Of a DNA stretch of 64,000 nt, positions 10,811 through 23,017 are shown in pieces. The DNA comes from Rhynchonema sp. JSB1_4 (lineage: Eukaryota > Nematoda > Chromadorea > Monhysterida > Xyalidae): contig JASAMV010005349.1 in NCBI GenBank assembly GCA_030248065.1, positions 62,001 to 126,000 of the forward strand, in the 5' to 3' direction. A program made the translations under genes and the position numbers. Position 1 is the first letter of the stretch. Each line of letters starts with the position of its first letter. The notes under the pieces are model-generated. The model was not told the DNA's origin. It did no database searches and saw only the letters and a program-made list of their open reading frames with translations.

Positions 10811-12634
10811 TTTTTTCACATAAAACTGAAAAAATTTGCTCATAAAGACCAAACAAATTTAGAAAATCAGTTTCGTTTAATGTGAGTGGGCTTAGCGAGT
10901 GTGCACTCGTCTGCGTTACTGATAAGCACAAGTGTGCACAGCAAGCTTATTTTTCACCAAAAACAACAGCGGCAGAACGATAAGATGGATCGTGTTACAT
11001 GCCCACGGACACAACACAAAAGTTACCAAACTGCCATCCGAAAGTGTAGCCAAGCCAGTGTTTGTGCAACATGGGCGCTAATTTGCGTAATTATATCAAA
11101 CAAAAAACACCACGTGCGTACAGGCGCGAAGAAAACGTGATGTTCGCATCACATGCATGGCAAACGCATCTGCATTTCACAGTTCTAACTGAAACATCAA
11201 CTACCCTGGTTCGTGCGAGCAGCAAACAGGTTTGGCCACAGTAAGACATATTGCTGCCAATTATAATGTTTCAACACGGCTCACAACTGAATTGCTGTGC
11301 AGTATGAGAGCACGCCCCCACAAAAGCGGGACAGACACACCCACATCACATTATGCAATTTTTTATCCGCACGTAACTTTTCACATGTTGATATTTCAAA
11401 ATTTAACGGTATACGGTACGCATATTACAGAGCAAACTAACACATGGTTCAGCTCATAATCGCAATCCAAATTCTGTGCAATACACACACATTTTTGATT
11501 GTGCTAACCATTTTCGAACTTCCGTGCACAAAAAGTATAAGAACACAATTCTTTTCGGCAAAACCTTTCAATCCGTTGCTGGCTCAGTCAGCTCAACTAA
11601 TCGTTCTCACATTTTGACCCAAACGAAACACAATTTACAATAGAAGAAACGCACACATACGACATACATACTAATACTAAACAAACAAAACAAAATAAGA
11701 ATTACAAAGCAAATGAAAAATCGATAACAAAAATAGACAACGCCGGTTGGATCGAATGACAACAATAAATGTTAGTTTAAGATTTCAGTTTGAAAAAACG
11801 CGCATTGTACACACACAGGTAACAGACTGAAAAAGCACAGAATTTAGCAACACAGAACAGCGAAATACACAAATAATGTGCAATCGATATCTTTTGACAC
11901 CGGTCTGAACACGAACAGTGAACCTCACCAGAAAATTCGCGAATCATCAAAGAAACAACAAGTAGTAACCGAGCCAGGAAAGGAAAATAGCGAAACATTA
12001 GGTGAATAATAGCAAAAATCGACGGTAAAATCGAATAAAAATGGTGGTAATAATTGTGGACACAACAATAAAAAATCGCCATGATTTCGGCTTTTTGTAC
12101 ACATTTTGACGACAAAAACATGAACAAGCTAACGAGCAGTGCTCTAACCGGATCCCTGGTCCCGAAAATGTCAATCCCGATTAATTTTCCGGATGCCAGC
12201 ATTCTTATGGGGGTTACAGGGCAGCTAAAAGTGGAGTTACACCTTTCTTTTGTGTGATACAAAAACAAGTATGAAGAAATACGAAAGAAAATGGTCGAGT
12301 TCGGCACCATGTGGCGTGATTCTTACTGCGGGTATTTTATAGCCCGACTACGGGGCGCAAAAATGAAACAGGATCGGTAATGTGAGTAGAAATTGTGCTG
12401 AAAACTGTAATCCCGTTCCCATTTACTTATCAATCCCGATCCCGAAAGTTTGAGTCCGCAAACAAATCCCGATTCCGATTAACATTCCAGATCCCAATAA
12501 GCAATCCCGTTCGAGCGCTGCTAATGAGATAAGGCGAAGTCGAAGCGCACCGAAAAAATATGTTGCATATTTTACATCCAAATATTCAACTTTTCGGTGT
12601 CACTGGACAACAAATCAATATTATTGACTTCGAT
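10811..12634. other. Intergenic stretch, no supported gene
   Basis: No conserved coding exon was seen. Between about 12150 and 12510 there are loosely repeated (A)TCCCGATCCCGAAA-like motifs, probably a decayed repeat. A 177-codon open frame on the minus strand at 11777-12310 has no recognisable domain and may be 3' untranslated sequence of the LIM gene. Confidence 0.4.
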
Positions 12635-15039
12635 CTAGCACTCCGTATTCAACGTGCCGGCGCCCACGCCAAAACCGTAGCCCTTTGGACCGAACTGACG
12701 ACCGTAGCACGCTGAAAAAGACGCTAATTTTTTGCAACGTTGAAGAAACAACAAAATTTACGATGCTGGAAATCAACGCACTTTTGCAATACAACTCCTG
12801 CTCCTTTTCGCACAAGTTGGTCGACTGCAGACGTTTGTTGCACGAGTAGCACGTGAAACACGTCATTTTGTGCCAGGCCTGCAATGGAAGTAGTACATGT
12901 ACATATCGATGAGAGACGAACAAAAATGCAAGACAATTAAAAAAATAGCACAATTTTCACACACCGATCCACCGCCCATGATCTTCTCAGCGAAGTACAC
13001 CTGTTTGCCGCATCGCGGACAAATGTCCTTGTTTTGTCCGACGGCGAACGTTTTGCGCGGGCCTGCAATAACAATCATTCTGTTCTTTTAGAAGGACTTG
13101 TTGTTGTCGTTGTCAGCTGGAATAAAATGGTCAGCCTTGCTTTGCAACTGTGACCGTTTGCATTGAAATTAATTCGAAATGTATTGACGGCACTAATCTC
13201 GACCAGCATAAAAGTTGTTGGTCAGCTCAGCTGTAGGGTTAAAGGTCGGGGGGGGGGACCCCACACCCGACACCCGACATCTGGAAGTACCCGACACCCG
13301 ACATTTGAGAAAAAAGCCGACACCCGACACCTAGTTTTTGGAAAAAACCCGACATCTGTTTTTGGAACAAAAACAGGCAAATTTTTCCTCCTCCGCATTA
13401 TTAGTACAATTTTTTGGATCAAGTGACTGAATTCAAGTATTTTCACACGAAATAAACACCAAAAGGCCACATTCTGCGTCTTCGGAAACATTTGGTTCGA
13501 AGAAAATTTTCTCTCAAAATTCTTTTCTCGGCAAAACTGATGTTTTGAACGGTAAGTGTCGGGTGTCTGGTCCCAAAAAAACCCGACACCTGGAGGCACC
13601 CGACACCTATGTACACTTTTTGGCACCCGACACCCGATATCTCTCCTCCCCCGGTCCACACCACTCCACTCCACACCCGGTCTTGTAATTATGCTTCTTT
13701 CACTTAATCTTCTTATTTATGTATTATTGAGTGGGTGTCGACGCTATAAACTAACTAACACCCGATATCTCTCTTACCCTAGTCATCTGTCTAGGAACAA
13801 CTTTCAGCCAGCTGCAACAAGTAAAACTGTAAATACTAATTTTCGGACAAATTCCGGAAGGACCTTGCCAATGCGCAAACAGCCACGTCATTACGATCGG
13901 ACCGAACTGATCATCGTCTTTGATAGCTCAAAATGCATCTGATATCAACTCAGCGACGACATAAAACAACTACAGCTACGAAACCAGTGACCGAAACCAA
14001 CCAGTGGGCGGTGCCGAGTACGCGAGTGCATGATGATTCCGACTTGGCACCTTCGTGTCACCGGCCGATCCCAGACTCACGCCACCACCGTCCGAACTGG
14101 TTGGCGACAGACTCGAACGTGGTGAGTACTGACCATTCACCATCAATGGTGCCATCTGGGCACGTGCGTACTCCGGTGGTTGACTACAACAATATGGGAA
14201 TGGGTGTGCGATCAATTTATGGTCGCATCTAACTTGGAACTCTTTTCGACCCAGGCTGTATTTTAGTCTGTGCAGTTTTCGTTCAAGTGAGAACGAAACG
14301 GACAAAAAAATGTTTCACGAACAAAGCAAAGGAAGAGAACCTTTTTACGAAGATTTGATGTTCACCAAAACCAGCAAGGGATTTGCAAAGCACCAACTGT
14401 GAAAAAGATTCGAGTTTGGAAGGCAAACCCTGATTTTTGATCTTCATTTGACAACATCACCAGATTCGTGTATACGTGGTGAACTCCGAGAAATCCCATT
14501 TCTTTGATCGTGAAAATATGACCACTGCAATTGCACGCCAACACTCAATACTTCCCGCCATATTACCAACTTTTCACACTCCGAGGTCGGACTGGGACTG
14601 GTGGGTGACGACGCTTCGCTGCTCAACGTGCCGGCGCCGATGCCGAAACCGTAACCCTTCGGACCGAATAGACGACGGTGGCAGTGCTGACAATGGCGAA
14701 AACACTGGTCAAATTATTAATAAAAAGCAAATTCATGGGAGAAATCATTTGAGTGCATAATTTGAAGCCAAAATTCTGACCTGACAGAACGGTCGGCCGT
14801 CGTGGTCGCAGCATGAACGCGAGTCCAAACGTTTATTGCATTCGGGATTCGCTGAAATAAAATGGCTGTGCTTTTTTTAATTTTGTCAAATAAAAGTAAG
14901 CCGATTTGAATGAAAACGGCAACCAACCGCACAGGAAGCATGTTTTGTGCCAGTGCTCGCCCAGTGCGATCACTTCCTCAGCGAAATACACGCGTTTGTC
15001 ACATCGTGGACAGAAATGTCCCGAACCGGGAGTGAACAT
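12635..15039 (-). CDS. Two-LIM muscle LIM/CRP-type protein (~247 aa)
   Basis: Seven exons: 15039-14928, 14851-14781, 14686 to about 14580, 14183-14002, 13062-12965, 12878-12782, 12711-12635. LIM1 reads [32 protein letters not shown] and HGRPFCQHC-like residues. LIM2 reads [29 protein letters not shown] and YCKTCYG. Each LIM is followed by the glycine-rich motif [14 protein letters not shown], which is diagnostic of cysteine-rich/muscle LIM proteins that bind alpha-actinin and shuttle between sarcomere and nucleus. A Ser/Pro-rich linker exon and the KTFAVGQNK lead-in separate them. The exon 3 donor is uncertain (14580 or 14571). Spacing is odd: C-x4-C in LIM1 and H-x3-C in LIM2, where C-x2-C and H-x2-C are usual. 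Confidence 0.85.
13245..13680. repeat. CCCGACACC repeat element in a LIM-gene intron
   Basis: Blocks of CACCCGACACCCGACA occur at 13260-13350 and, in the same sense, at 13580-13640, with inverted GTGTCGGGTGTC at 13556. They sit inside the large intron between the linker exon and LIM2. The layout, low-complexity motif arrays at both ends of a plain AT-rich centre, resembles the hAT-like families of the 17-34 kb island. Clear terminal repeats were not found. Confidence 0.4.
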
Positions 15040-16941
15040 TTTGGATCGAAAGGTTGAATTATTGGCGAGAAGGGAAATATTTACTGTTTATTTATTTATT
15101 CTTGACATTTAGTTGCACAGTCTGAAATTGAGCCGGAATGATTTACGTTTATCAAGAGTGTAACTCGTCGAATCGAATAAGACCTGATGAATCGAACAGG
15201 TCATAAGATTATCCTAACATATCAGCAACGTTTTTTACATGCCAACAACGATATAGTGCACAGAAAACCACAATAAACTAGTAGGGCAACATGTTAGTCG
15301 AAGTCGAACCATGAATAAAACAAATTTGTTGCCAGAGACAAGTTTAAATTGACATACCTACAATTTGGTTGGGTCATGCAAACAAAAACAGTTTAGGGCG
15401 CCCGCTCGGTTTTGTTAGTTCTGTTAAAAGGTTAGATCTGGATCTATGTACATATGGTGGCGTACTGCTGCACTGCACATCTAGCAAGCAAACACCAAAA
15501 ACCTAACGCTATTTTTAAACTTTTCCTTGGCGTGTGTGATCTTGCGAACAAGTAACAATAAACGATTTACGCACAATGCGCATTCCGTCCACGCACATCT
15601 GGCTTAAATCAAATCGAAGCCAAAAAATGAGTAAGTAATAAAATAAATTGCAAGAACGTAAAATAATACATGTCGGGGTTTCCAACCAAAAAATACACAC
15701 ATGTGGTGGTCCTAAAATTAATACCATAAAAACATAAACGACAGAGCAGAGCAAACGGGCAAAAGGCAAGGCCTGAAAAAATGTTTGACGCGCACAAATC
15801 ATGTGGTAAGAAATCTGTTATATACAGGACTCAAAAACAACAGCGCATTAAAAATACATTATTGCGTTCCAGATAATTTTGCGTCAACAGGAAAACGTCC
15901 AGATGAGCAAACGCAAAGCAACCATCTGTTGGATCAAAATGAAGTGAGAGGGTCACACAATCAGGCTGTTCGTGTGGCGTGGTGAATATTGTAACATCGC
16001 GCCGTGGGTACTGCCAGTAACAGCCAGCACCTCTGTTTGGGAATTAGTAATATATTTTACGACATATTGTACATAATTGCTGCAAGCTTCAAGGTGAGGA
16101 CCTTAAATAACAGTGAGCGTAAATCGCAGACTGCAATTTACAATTTCTGAAACTAGCTGGGAATTTTCACACACTACGATGTGCGCATTTGGATATGAAA
16201 ACTCAGGTTATTCAGAATTTTCTGATGCTTGAGAAACTAACATATTTTTTTTACTTTTGAACAGTGGAAGAGCTACAAAGCGTGCAACACACGTGCGAAC
16301 TTGTGACACCGGTTTGGGTGCACAGCAAACACTCTACCTACATAACGATCTGATCACGCAAGCACGGACGTGAAATGATCACTGGCTTGTCAGTTAGCAT
16401 TGCACACCGCAAGTTGAATTTTTTATTTGGTGAGCATTATGACTCATCAAATCAGTCACAGTTCTGTTCTTGAGTTCAAAAACTAAGGTTTCCATTTCAT
16501 GCCCGTATTATTGTATGCGTATCGCACAGCGTGGCTGAACAAAATACGAGCAAGGACGAAGCTTTGAACGGGAGTGTGGCGCCCTTGCAGCGAATTTTCG
16601 ATTTCGTGGTGAATACAGTCGCAAGTAAGGTGAGTAATCAAACAAGACATATGGCAGAACGAGAGGATAATTCAATAAAGCAGCAAAGAGATTCAGAGAT
16701 ACACGGAACGGAAATAAAAAACTGGCAAAGATCAGCAATTCAATCATTCACCAATTTCCAATTGGTGAATAATTGAATGGGGGATCTGATTAGGAAAACA
16801 AACATATGGTGGGTCACGATAGAGTTTTGATTTTGATGCAGAGGTCTCGGGCCGCGATTTTTGACTTTTCGACAGCGCCGGGCCGGGCTGCAGATTTGGG
16901 CGACCGGGCCGATCATGTCCACTGTTTTGATGTCCTGACAG
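15040..16941. other. Intergenic stretch with one possible exon
   Basis: No conserved gene was recognised. A frame at 16531-16629 (AEQNTSKDEALNGSVAPLQR, then IFDFVVNTVASK) ends at a strong donor AAG|GTGAGT and may be an exon of an unknown gene. No partner exon was found, and transposons begin at 16942. Confidence 0.25.
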
Positions 16942-17274
16942 CAGTGTTGGAGGTGGGGGGGGGGGGTTGGGGGGGGGGTAGCCCCCCCCCCAGTACAGTA
17001 AGTATCCCCCCCTCGCCTGGTACAGTAGGTATCCCCCCCGATGTTCGGCATGGTACAGTAGGTATCCCCCCCATTTTCACCCCGGTACAGTAGGTATCCC
17101 CCCCCCCGATTTTGCCTCAAAAGTGCCAATTTTTGACCAAAATGGCCAAAATTAGTGTAAAATCAGTGGTTTTTACCTCAAATTACCCCAAATTCGCGCG
17201 CTACGCGCGCAAATACTACGTTTTCACACGATTCCACACATAATAAACACATAAAAAATTTTCACCCCAAAACC

Positions 17275-17308
<34 letters not shown>

Positions 17309-17414
17309 TGGGTACATAACCCCCCCAGGCCATCGGCTCTGGTACAGTAGGTATCCCCCCCTCTCCGAGCGCGGTACAGTAGGTATCCCCCCCTCCAGAG
17401 TACCTCCAACACTG
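16942..17414. mobile_element. hAT-like non-autonomous element, family A copy 1
   Basis: The element has terminal repeats CAGTGTTGGAGGT at one end and ACCTCCAACACTG at the other. A perfect 8-bp target duplication CCTGACAG flanks it (16934-16941 and 17415-17422). Subterminal arrays of GGTACAGTAGGTATCCCCCC occupy both ends. The centre carries GCGCGCTACGCGCGC. There is no coding capacity. Confidence 0.85.
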
Positions 17415-17504
17415 CCTGACAGACAACCTGAAACCTTTTAATCAAGCCAGCAAAAAATTGGATATAAAAGTAAATCCGAAACGTCGCCTTCCTGCACTTG
17501 GCGG

Positions 17505-17903
17505 CAGTGTAGTTCCTGGGGGGGGAGGGGGGGTCCCCCCCCCCTCGGGTACGCTATCTCCCCCTCGGGTGGTACACTATCCCCCTCTCTCCCCCACCCG
17601 GTACACTATCTCCCCCAATTTTTGCCTAAAATGGCCATTTTTAGGCCTAAAATGGACATTTTTAGGCCTAAAATGTGTGATTTTCAGGTCAATGTTCTCA
17701 AAAGTCGCCAAAATACCCTTTTTATGAAGAATTTTTTCCAAAAAGGGGCAAAAATAGGTCAAATTTTCTACCTCAAAAAGTGACTTTTTCCCGAATTTGG
17801 GTCTGCCCCCCCCCCGACCCCCCCCCCTCGGGGGTACACTATCTCCCCCTCCGAAAAAAACGGAGGGTCCGCTATCTCCCCCTCCGGACCAGGAACTACA
17901 CTG
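17505..17903. mobile_element. hAT-like element, family B copy 1
   Basis: Ends are CAGTGTAGTTCCTGG and CCAGGAACTACACTG. The target duplication is CTTGGCGG. Subterminal motifs are GGTACACTATCTCCCCC. The centre has TTTTAGGCCTAAAATGG repeats and a conserved CAAAATACCCTTTTTAT core. Confidence 0.8.
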
Positions 17904-17911
17904 CTTGGCGG

Positions 17912-18285
17912 CAGTGTAGTTCCTGGTCCGGAGGGGGAACAGGCGGTACCCCCTTTTTTTCGGAGCGGGAACAGACGTACCCACCTGGGGGGGAGGACCC
18001 AAATTTGGAGAAAAGTCATTTTTTGACGTCGAAAATTTGACTCATTTTTGCCCCTTTTTGGAAAAAAAGTCTGAATAAAAAGGGTATTTTGGTGATTTTT
18101 GACGACATTGATCTAAAAATCACTCATTTTATGCCTAAAAAGGCCTACTTTAGGCCTAAATTTGCCTATTTTAGGCAAAAAATGGGGAGCAGACGTACAC
18201 GGAGGGGGAACAGTGGGGCAGGCGTCCCATGGAGGGGGAACAGGCGTACCCGAGGGGGGACCCCCTCCCCCCAGGAACTACACTG
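17912..18285. mobile_element. hAT-like element, family B copy 2 (abutting copy 1)
   Basis: It has the same ends as copy 1 but subterminal motifs of the GGGGGAACAGGCGTACC type. It is separated from copy 1 by exactly one CTTGGCGG and followed by another at 18286-18293. The two elements thus share three copies of a single 8-bp target sequence. Confidence 0.8.
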
Positions 18286-18293
18286 CTTGGCGG

Positions 18294-20388
18294 AAGTGGT
18301 TGTTGGTTGAATTGAATGTTTTAATGACAAACTGAGCTGAATAAAGGAGCATTTTACGCACGGCGCACGGGCAGCCAGGCCACATACATTTTCGAAAAAG
18401 CAGAAGAGAAACCTAGCTTATTTTGCACTGCAGTCTCGCAATCTTTTTAAGATCACAGAAAAAACGAGAGAATGTTATTATGCAATCGTTAAACGAATAA
18501 AATAAACATTTCCTTCCTTCATCACAATTGTACTTTCGAAAATGGAACCAACGGATATCAAATTTGGGATGTGCGACAAGGAAGCCAGTGAGCAAAAAAT
18601 AGCTGTCTCACTGGATGCGAAACCACGAAGGCAAAGCCTTGGGATATAAACATTTTGGGCAGAGTTTCCGGAAAATATTTGGCATTCCAATCACGATGCG
18701 CTGGGTTAACGCTCTGGGCACAGGTACATCTATATATTTCGCCACACTTCCAAACCTCTGTGTAAATGCAGCACGTTCATTACTTGCGAACCAAAATCTG
18801 AACTTCTTTGCGCAGATGTTCGAAGAGGAATCTCATTTTCAACACTGGAATGCAACACATTTGCAGGCCATGCCAGTCCATATAAAGATCAGTTAGATAT
18901 AGGTTATTATGAACACGCCAATCATCAAATAAGTAACGGCACTCTATGAATGAACGGTTTTCTTACCGTGCGAAGTTTGTCTGAAGAAAGCGAATGATTC
19001 AAGTTTCCGAAAAAGGTGTATCATAATAAGGAATGACTGCGTACAGAACTGCGCACCCACGGAATAATCGCCCACTATAAATACAAACATATCGGTAGGT
19101 ACATAAATTATGCGAAGGCCAACTGGGTCAACCACACGCAATTGGGCAGGTACGATGCATTGAAGGGGAGATTGCAAAATCCGATCTCTATTCAAACCCC
19201 ATTTAGTAACGGCTGCCAAATACCTATCAACTGCGCGTGGCATGGATAACAATGTATCGAACATGCGCGCCTAAAGGACACGAGATAAATGATGGCAATT
19301 GGTTGTATTACTTTATACCTAACTAAAACGGCCGCGTGAGATATAAACATTCAATATTAACAGCGTACATTAAAACATGCAGGAAACTTGATACAAAATA
19401 TGCATCTATATAGGCAAAGCAGTTTATCTGCTGATAAGTGCATGTAAATTTAAAATCCAGTCCGCCAGTTAAACGTAACAAATAAGCGTGCCCAAACGCC
19501 CACGTGAAAGGGCAAACAAATTCTCACAAAACTGAATTTTTTATTTCAAACTAAAACCTGGGGATATACTAAACCACCCGGGTTTGTGGGCTTGGAAAAA
19601 CGCAAAAAATCGTGCACTTCACATGTACGCGCATTTTTATTTAGATCTGTCATCGGGCGTTGTCAGTTCACAGCTGAGTGAACAGTAACGATCGTTTAAA
19701 AATGAATCGTTTGAAAATGAAAATGAGAGATTTCTTTGCGCGATAAACTCAGACTCCGATGGCCAACCGTGATAAACCTGCGGAGGCGGTAATAATTTGT
19801 TCGATAAATTTTTGGTTCAGACCAGTGATGATAACACGATAAAAATACAAAGGGCAAGATTGGACATAAAGTCGCAACAGGATTCAGATAGAAAACTGGC
19901 AGCTATAACCAGCAAACCTGAATCATAAACTCTTGCACATGATTGAATAAGTTACGCGTAAATTTGTTCAAACAAAATCGGACAAATGAGAAGATAAATG
20001 ATGCATGGACAGACGAACTCCTAATAAAGCAAACAACAGTATTAGTTTGCAGGCGCAAACCCACTTGAGAACAAACACCATCACGGGTTTGCGCCATTTT
20101 CAGAACCAAACCTAATGTGGCCGAAGTTATAATCGAGAAAATCTATATGTGTGGTGACTGATGGAGTGGGTCACTAGACCAGCTGCACAAAGACAACGTT
20201 CCACGTACACCTGATTGGTCGGTTGTGATTTACGCTGAATGAGTGGAAGTAAATACGTACTGCTCAGAACCTAAATCACGAAAATATATTTTTCAAAATA
20301 AAGCTGGCTGCGGGCGTCAGTTTAACTGGCCGACAAAGCAGCTGCATGTTTTGGTTAAGTGTTTGTCAGTGCGCACCGACATTTGATG
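18294..20388. other. Unique-looking intergenic stretch
   Basis: No gene was recognised. Two weak open frames exist: 35 codons from ATG at 18541 (plus) and 106 codons from ATG at 19264 (minus, MFDTLLSMPRAVDRYLAAVT start). Neither shows a known domain or clear splice partners, so they are not called as genes. Confidence 0.3.
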
Positions 20389-20836
20389 CAGTGTTGGAGG
20401 TACTCTGGAGGGGGGATACCTACTGTACCGCGCTCGGAGAGGGGGGGATACCTACTGTACCAGAACCGATGGCCTGGGGGGGTTATGTACCTAGGGGGGG
20501 TTTGGGGGGGTTGGGGGTTTAGGTTTTGGGGTGAAAATTTTTTATGTGTTTATTATGTGTGTAATCGTGTGAAAACGTAGTATTTGCGTGCGTAGCGCGC
20601 GAATTTTGGGTAATTTGAGGTGAAAACCACTGATTTTACACTAATTTTGGCCATTTTGGTCAAAAATTGGCACTTTTGGGGCAAAATCGGGGGGGATACC
20701 TACTGTACCGGGGTGAAAATCGGGGGGGGATACCTACTGTACCATGCCAAACATCGGGGGGGATACCTACTGTACCAGGCGAGGGGGGATACCTACTGTA
20801 CTGGGGGGGGGGCTACCCCCCCCACCTCCAACACTG
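20389..20836. mobile_element. hAT-like non-autonomous element, family A copy 2
   Basis: It is inverted relative to copy 1 and has the same CAGTGTTGGAGGT ends. A perfect target duplication ATTTGATG lies at 20381-20388 and 20837-20844. Motif arrays read GGGGGGATACCTACTGTACC at both ends around a GCGTAGCGCGCG centre. Confidence 0.85.
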
Positions 20837-21671
20837 ATTTGATGTGTATGTGCGGTGTATGTAGGACATCTTGGAGCTGGGTGAACAAACCAAACCGACA
20901 AAAGGAGCGCGTCATGTACACAAACCCGACGACAAATAATAAATAAATCACACACGCTCAACTGAGTAACAATGCTCCCAACACCGCCGCCCATAAATGC
21001 GATAATGCTGAAAAACCACCACCGTTTTCCAAAAGAAAACTTCCTCAAAATTCTAACGACAGGCGAAGATAAAATCGGGAACTCACAAAAAGGACGCAGA
21101 AAAGCAAACAGTACATACAGTTGGGTTCGAAAAAGAAAGACAACACGGCCTAGGCGAAGACAACACCAGTCAGTCGTTCACTGTTTGCGTATGATCTTCA
21201 GACCCCCACATGTTTATCGTTTCGAATGTATTTTGTGCGTTAGATATTTTATAAATTGCAGCACTCTGGCCTGGCTGCCCTTTGTGCGCACAAGGATTGG
21301 CGCCTTTTTTTCAAACAAAAATGTGAATCAGGCATTATTATGGCGTCGGAATCAAGGGACGCAGCATAGTTTTTGGTGTCCTAGGTTTCATGTTTTTTTT
21401 CAAAAAATTTTTGGCCAATTGGAAGCAAAAATTTTTGTACATGCATGAAAAATTCGAAGTTCAGGCGCAGTTTACATTGAGGAGACGTGATAATGCGGAT
21501 ATTCCCTCACACCCTCATCATCATGCGGACACCTGATTTTCCCAAAGATCCCGCGCACCGCGCTCCAGTGTTTGTTGGAGGTACTCTGGACGGAGGGGGA
21601 TACCTACTGTACCGGGCTCAGACGGAGATACCCAGACGGATGTGAACTCTGAACCGCCACACCAAACGCAT

Positions 21672-22245
21672 ACTGCCGGAAGGACTCGAACCTCCGACCT
21701 CCCAGCCATCAGGCCTGGACAGCCAGTTGCTCTACCAACTAGGGCATGGGGGCAATACCGATTTTTTTACCCAAGCCAATACAGTACCCAATACCCAATA
21801 CCAGGGCCCATCCCCAATACCCAATACCTCAAATGGGACCCAACCCAATACTCAGGTTGAGACCCAATACACAATACCCAAAAATTCCAAACTTTTAAAA
21901 AAATGGACCTGTTTTGGGTTCAAATTCAAATTTTATCGGTCTTTTGGGTTCAAATTCAAATTTTATCGGGTTTTTGATCGAATACTAAGTAAAATATGAC
22001 CGAATTTCTCATTCTTCTTAACATTGCAGCTAAAAATAGCGACTTCAAAGGCTAAAAAATTGAAAATTTTTTACCATTTCAGGACTCTGGAGGAGAAAAA
22101 TAGGGCAAAACAGGGGTATTGGGTGGCACCCAATACCTGGAAAAGACCCAATCCAATACCCAATACCAGGCCCACCACACCCCAATACCCAATACCGGGT
22201 ATAGGGTATTGCCCCCATGCCTACTACCAACTAAGCTACGGGAAC
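21672..22245 (-). repeat. tRNA-like sequence split by a transposon
   Basis: Removing the element at 21740-22223 and one target copy rejoins GTTCCCGTAGCTTAGTTGG to TAGAGCAACTGG. This gives a canonical A box, and GGTTCGAGTCC gives the B box. The T stem GGAGG/CCTTC pairs fully and the acceptor stem pairs at most positions (one mismatch, some wobbles). The anticodon arm is unclear and the variable region is long, so it may be a class II tRNA, a pseudogene or a SINE head. Confidence 0.5.
21740..22223. mobile_element. hAT-like element with CCAATACCC arrays, inserted in tRNA-like DNA
   Basis: Ends are TAGGGCATGGGGGCAATACC and GGTATTGCCCCCATGCCTA. The target duplication is CTACCAAC (21732-21739 and 22224-22231). 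Subterminal arrays of CCCAATACC lie at both ends. The centre contains a duplicated GGGTTCAAATTCAAATTTTA. Confidence 0.75.
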
Positions 22246-22393
22246 GCAGTCTGGCTGGGTGGCGCGCGATTTTTTGCACTTTTACGGGTTTTCGGTCGAA
22301 ATTTGGCCATTTTTGACCGAAAAATGGGCATTTTGAGGGCAAAAATCGGGGCGGATAGGGTACCAGAGCGGGGCGGGTAGGGGGTAGGGTGGT

Positions 22394-22530
22394 AGCAATG
22401 GTGTAGCTGGGGGGTCCCCCTAGGTACAGTAGGTAGGTTGCCGCCCCTCACCTAGTACAGTAGGTAGGTTGCCGCCCCTCCCCTGGTACAGTAGGCAGGT
22501 TGCCGCCGGCCGCTCCACCTAACTTTTCAC
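22394..22530. repeat. Fragment of family N (GTAGGTTGCCGCC array)
   Basis: The sequence begins CAATGGTGTAGC and continues with three GGTACAGTAGGTAGGTTGCC units, as in the elements at 24690 and 36894. Only this end is clear. A GC-rich block with CGCGGCCATGCAAACGC and its inverse follows to about 22735, probably another foldback element. Confidence 0.5.
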
Positions 22531-23017
22531 CCAAAACATTCATTTTTGGCTTAAAATTGCATAAAATTAGCATATTTGTCTGCAAATAGGCAAAAAATCG
22601 CGCGCTGCGCGCGAAATTAGTGTTTTAGGGCGCGGCCATGCAAACGCGGGCGCGGGTCAGAAAAATATTCTATGTTTTGGACCCGCTCCGTGTTTGCATG
22701 GCCGCACTTGCGGGCGCGGGTCGCGGTTGGAAGCCTTTTATGGAAGATCTGCACCTAAAAACACTCAATAATGACCAGTAACAGGTAACACCCTGACAGA
22801 ACTCCATTTTAAGGGTATTTTTGGTTTTTGGAACATTTTTTGAGACTTTGGGCAGCGAAAAAATACAGCCCCCCCCAAAAAAATACAGCCCCCCTTGTAT
22901 TTTAGGTTTTACGGTACCTAAGGGAGGGGCCCCCCTCCCCCCAGGAACTACACAGCCTCCAACTACACCTGAACCCAGGCATAAGGTGCAAAAAAACAAC
23001 TGGACAAGAGCGTCAAG

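Noticed and set aside
11777..12310. 177-codon open frame on the minus strand
   Set aside because: It has no domain, Cys/Phe-rich random-looking composition and no splice signals in register. It is probably untranslated or intergenic DNA.
17280..17309. Run of about 28 C residues
   Set aside because: It is a homopolymer inside family A copy 1. It may be real or an assembly weak point and carries no further signal.
19262..19264. 106-codon minus-strand frame beginning MFDTLLSMPRAVDRY
   Set aside because: The composition is plausible, but no homology was recognised, no introns are supported and the frame ends without context. It is noted only in the intergenic entry.
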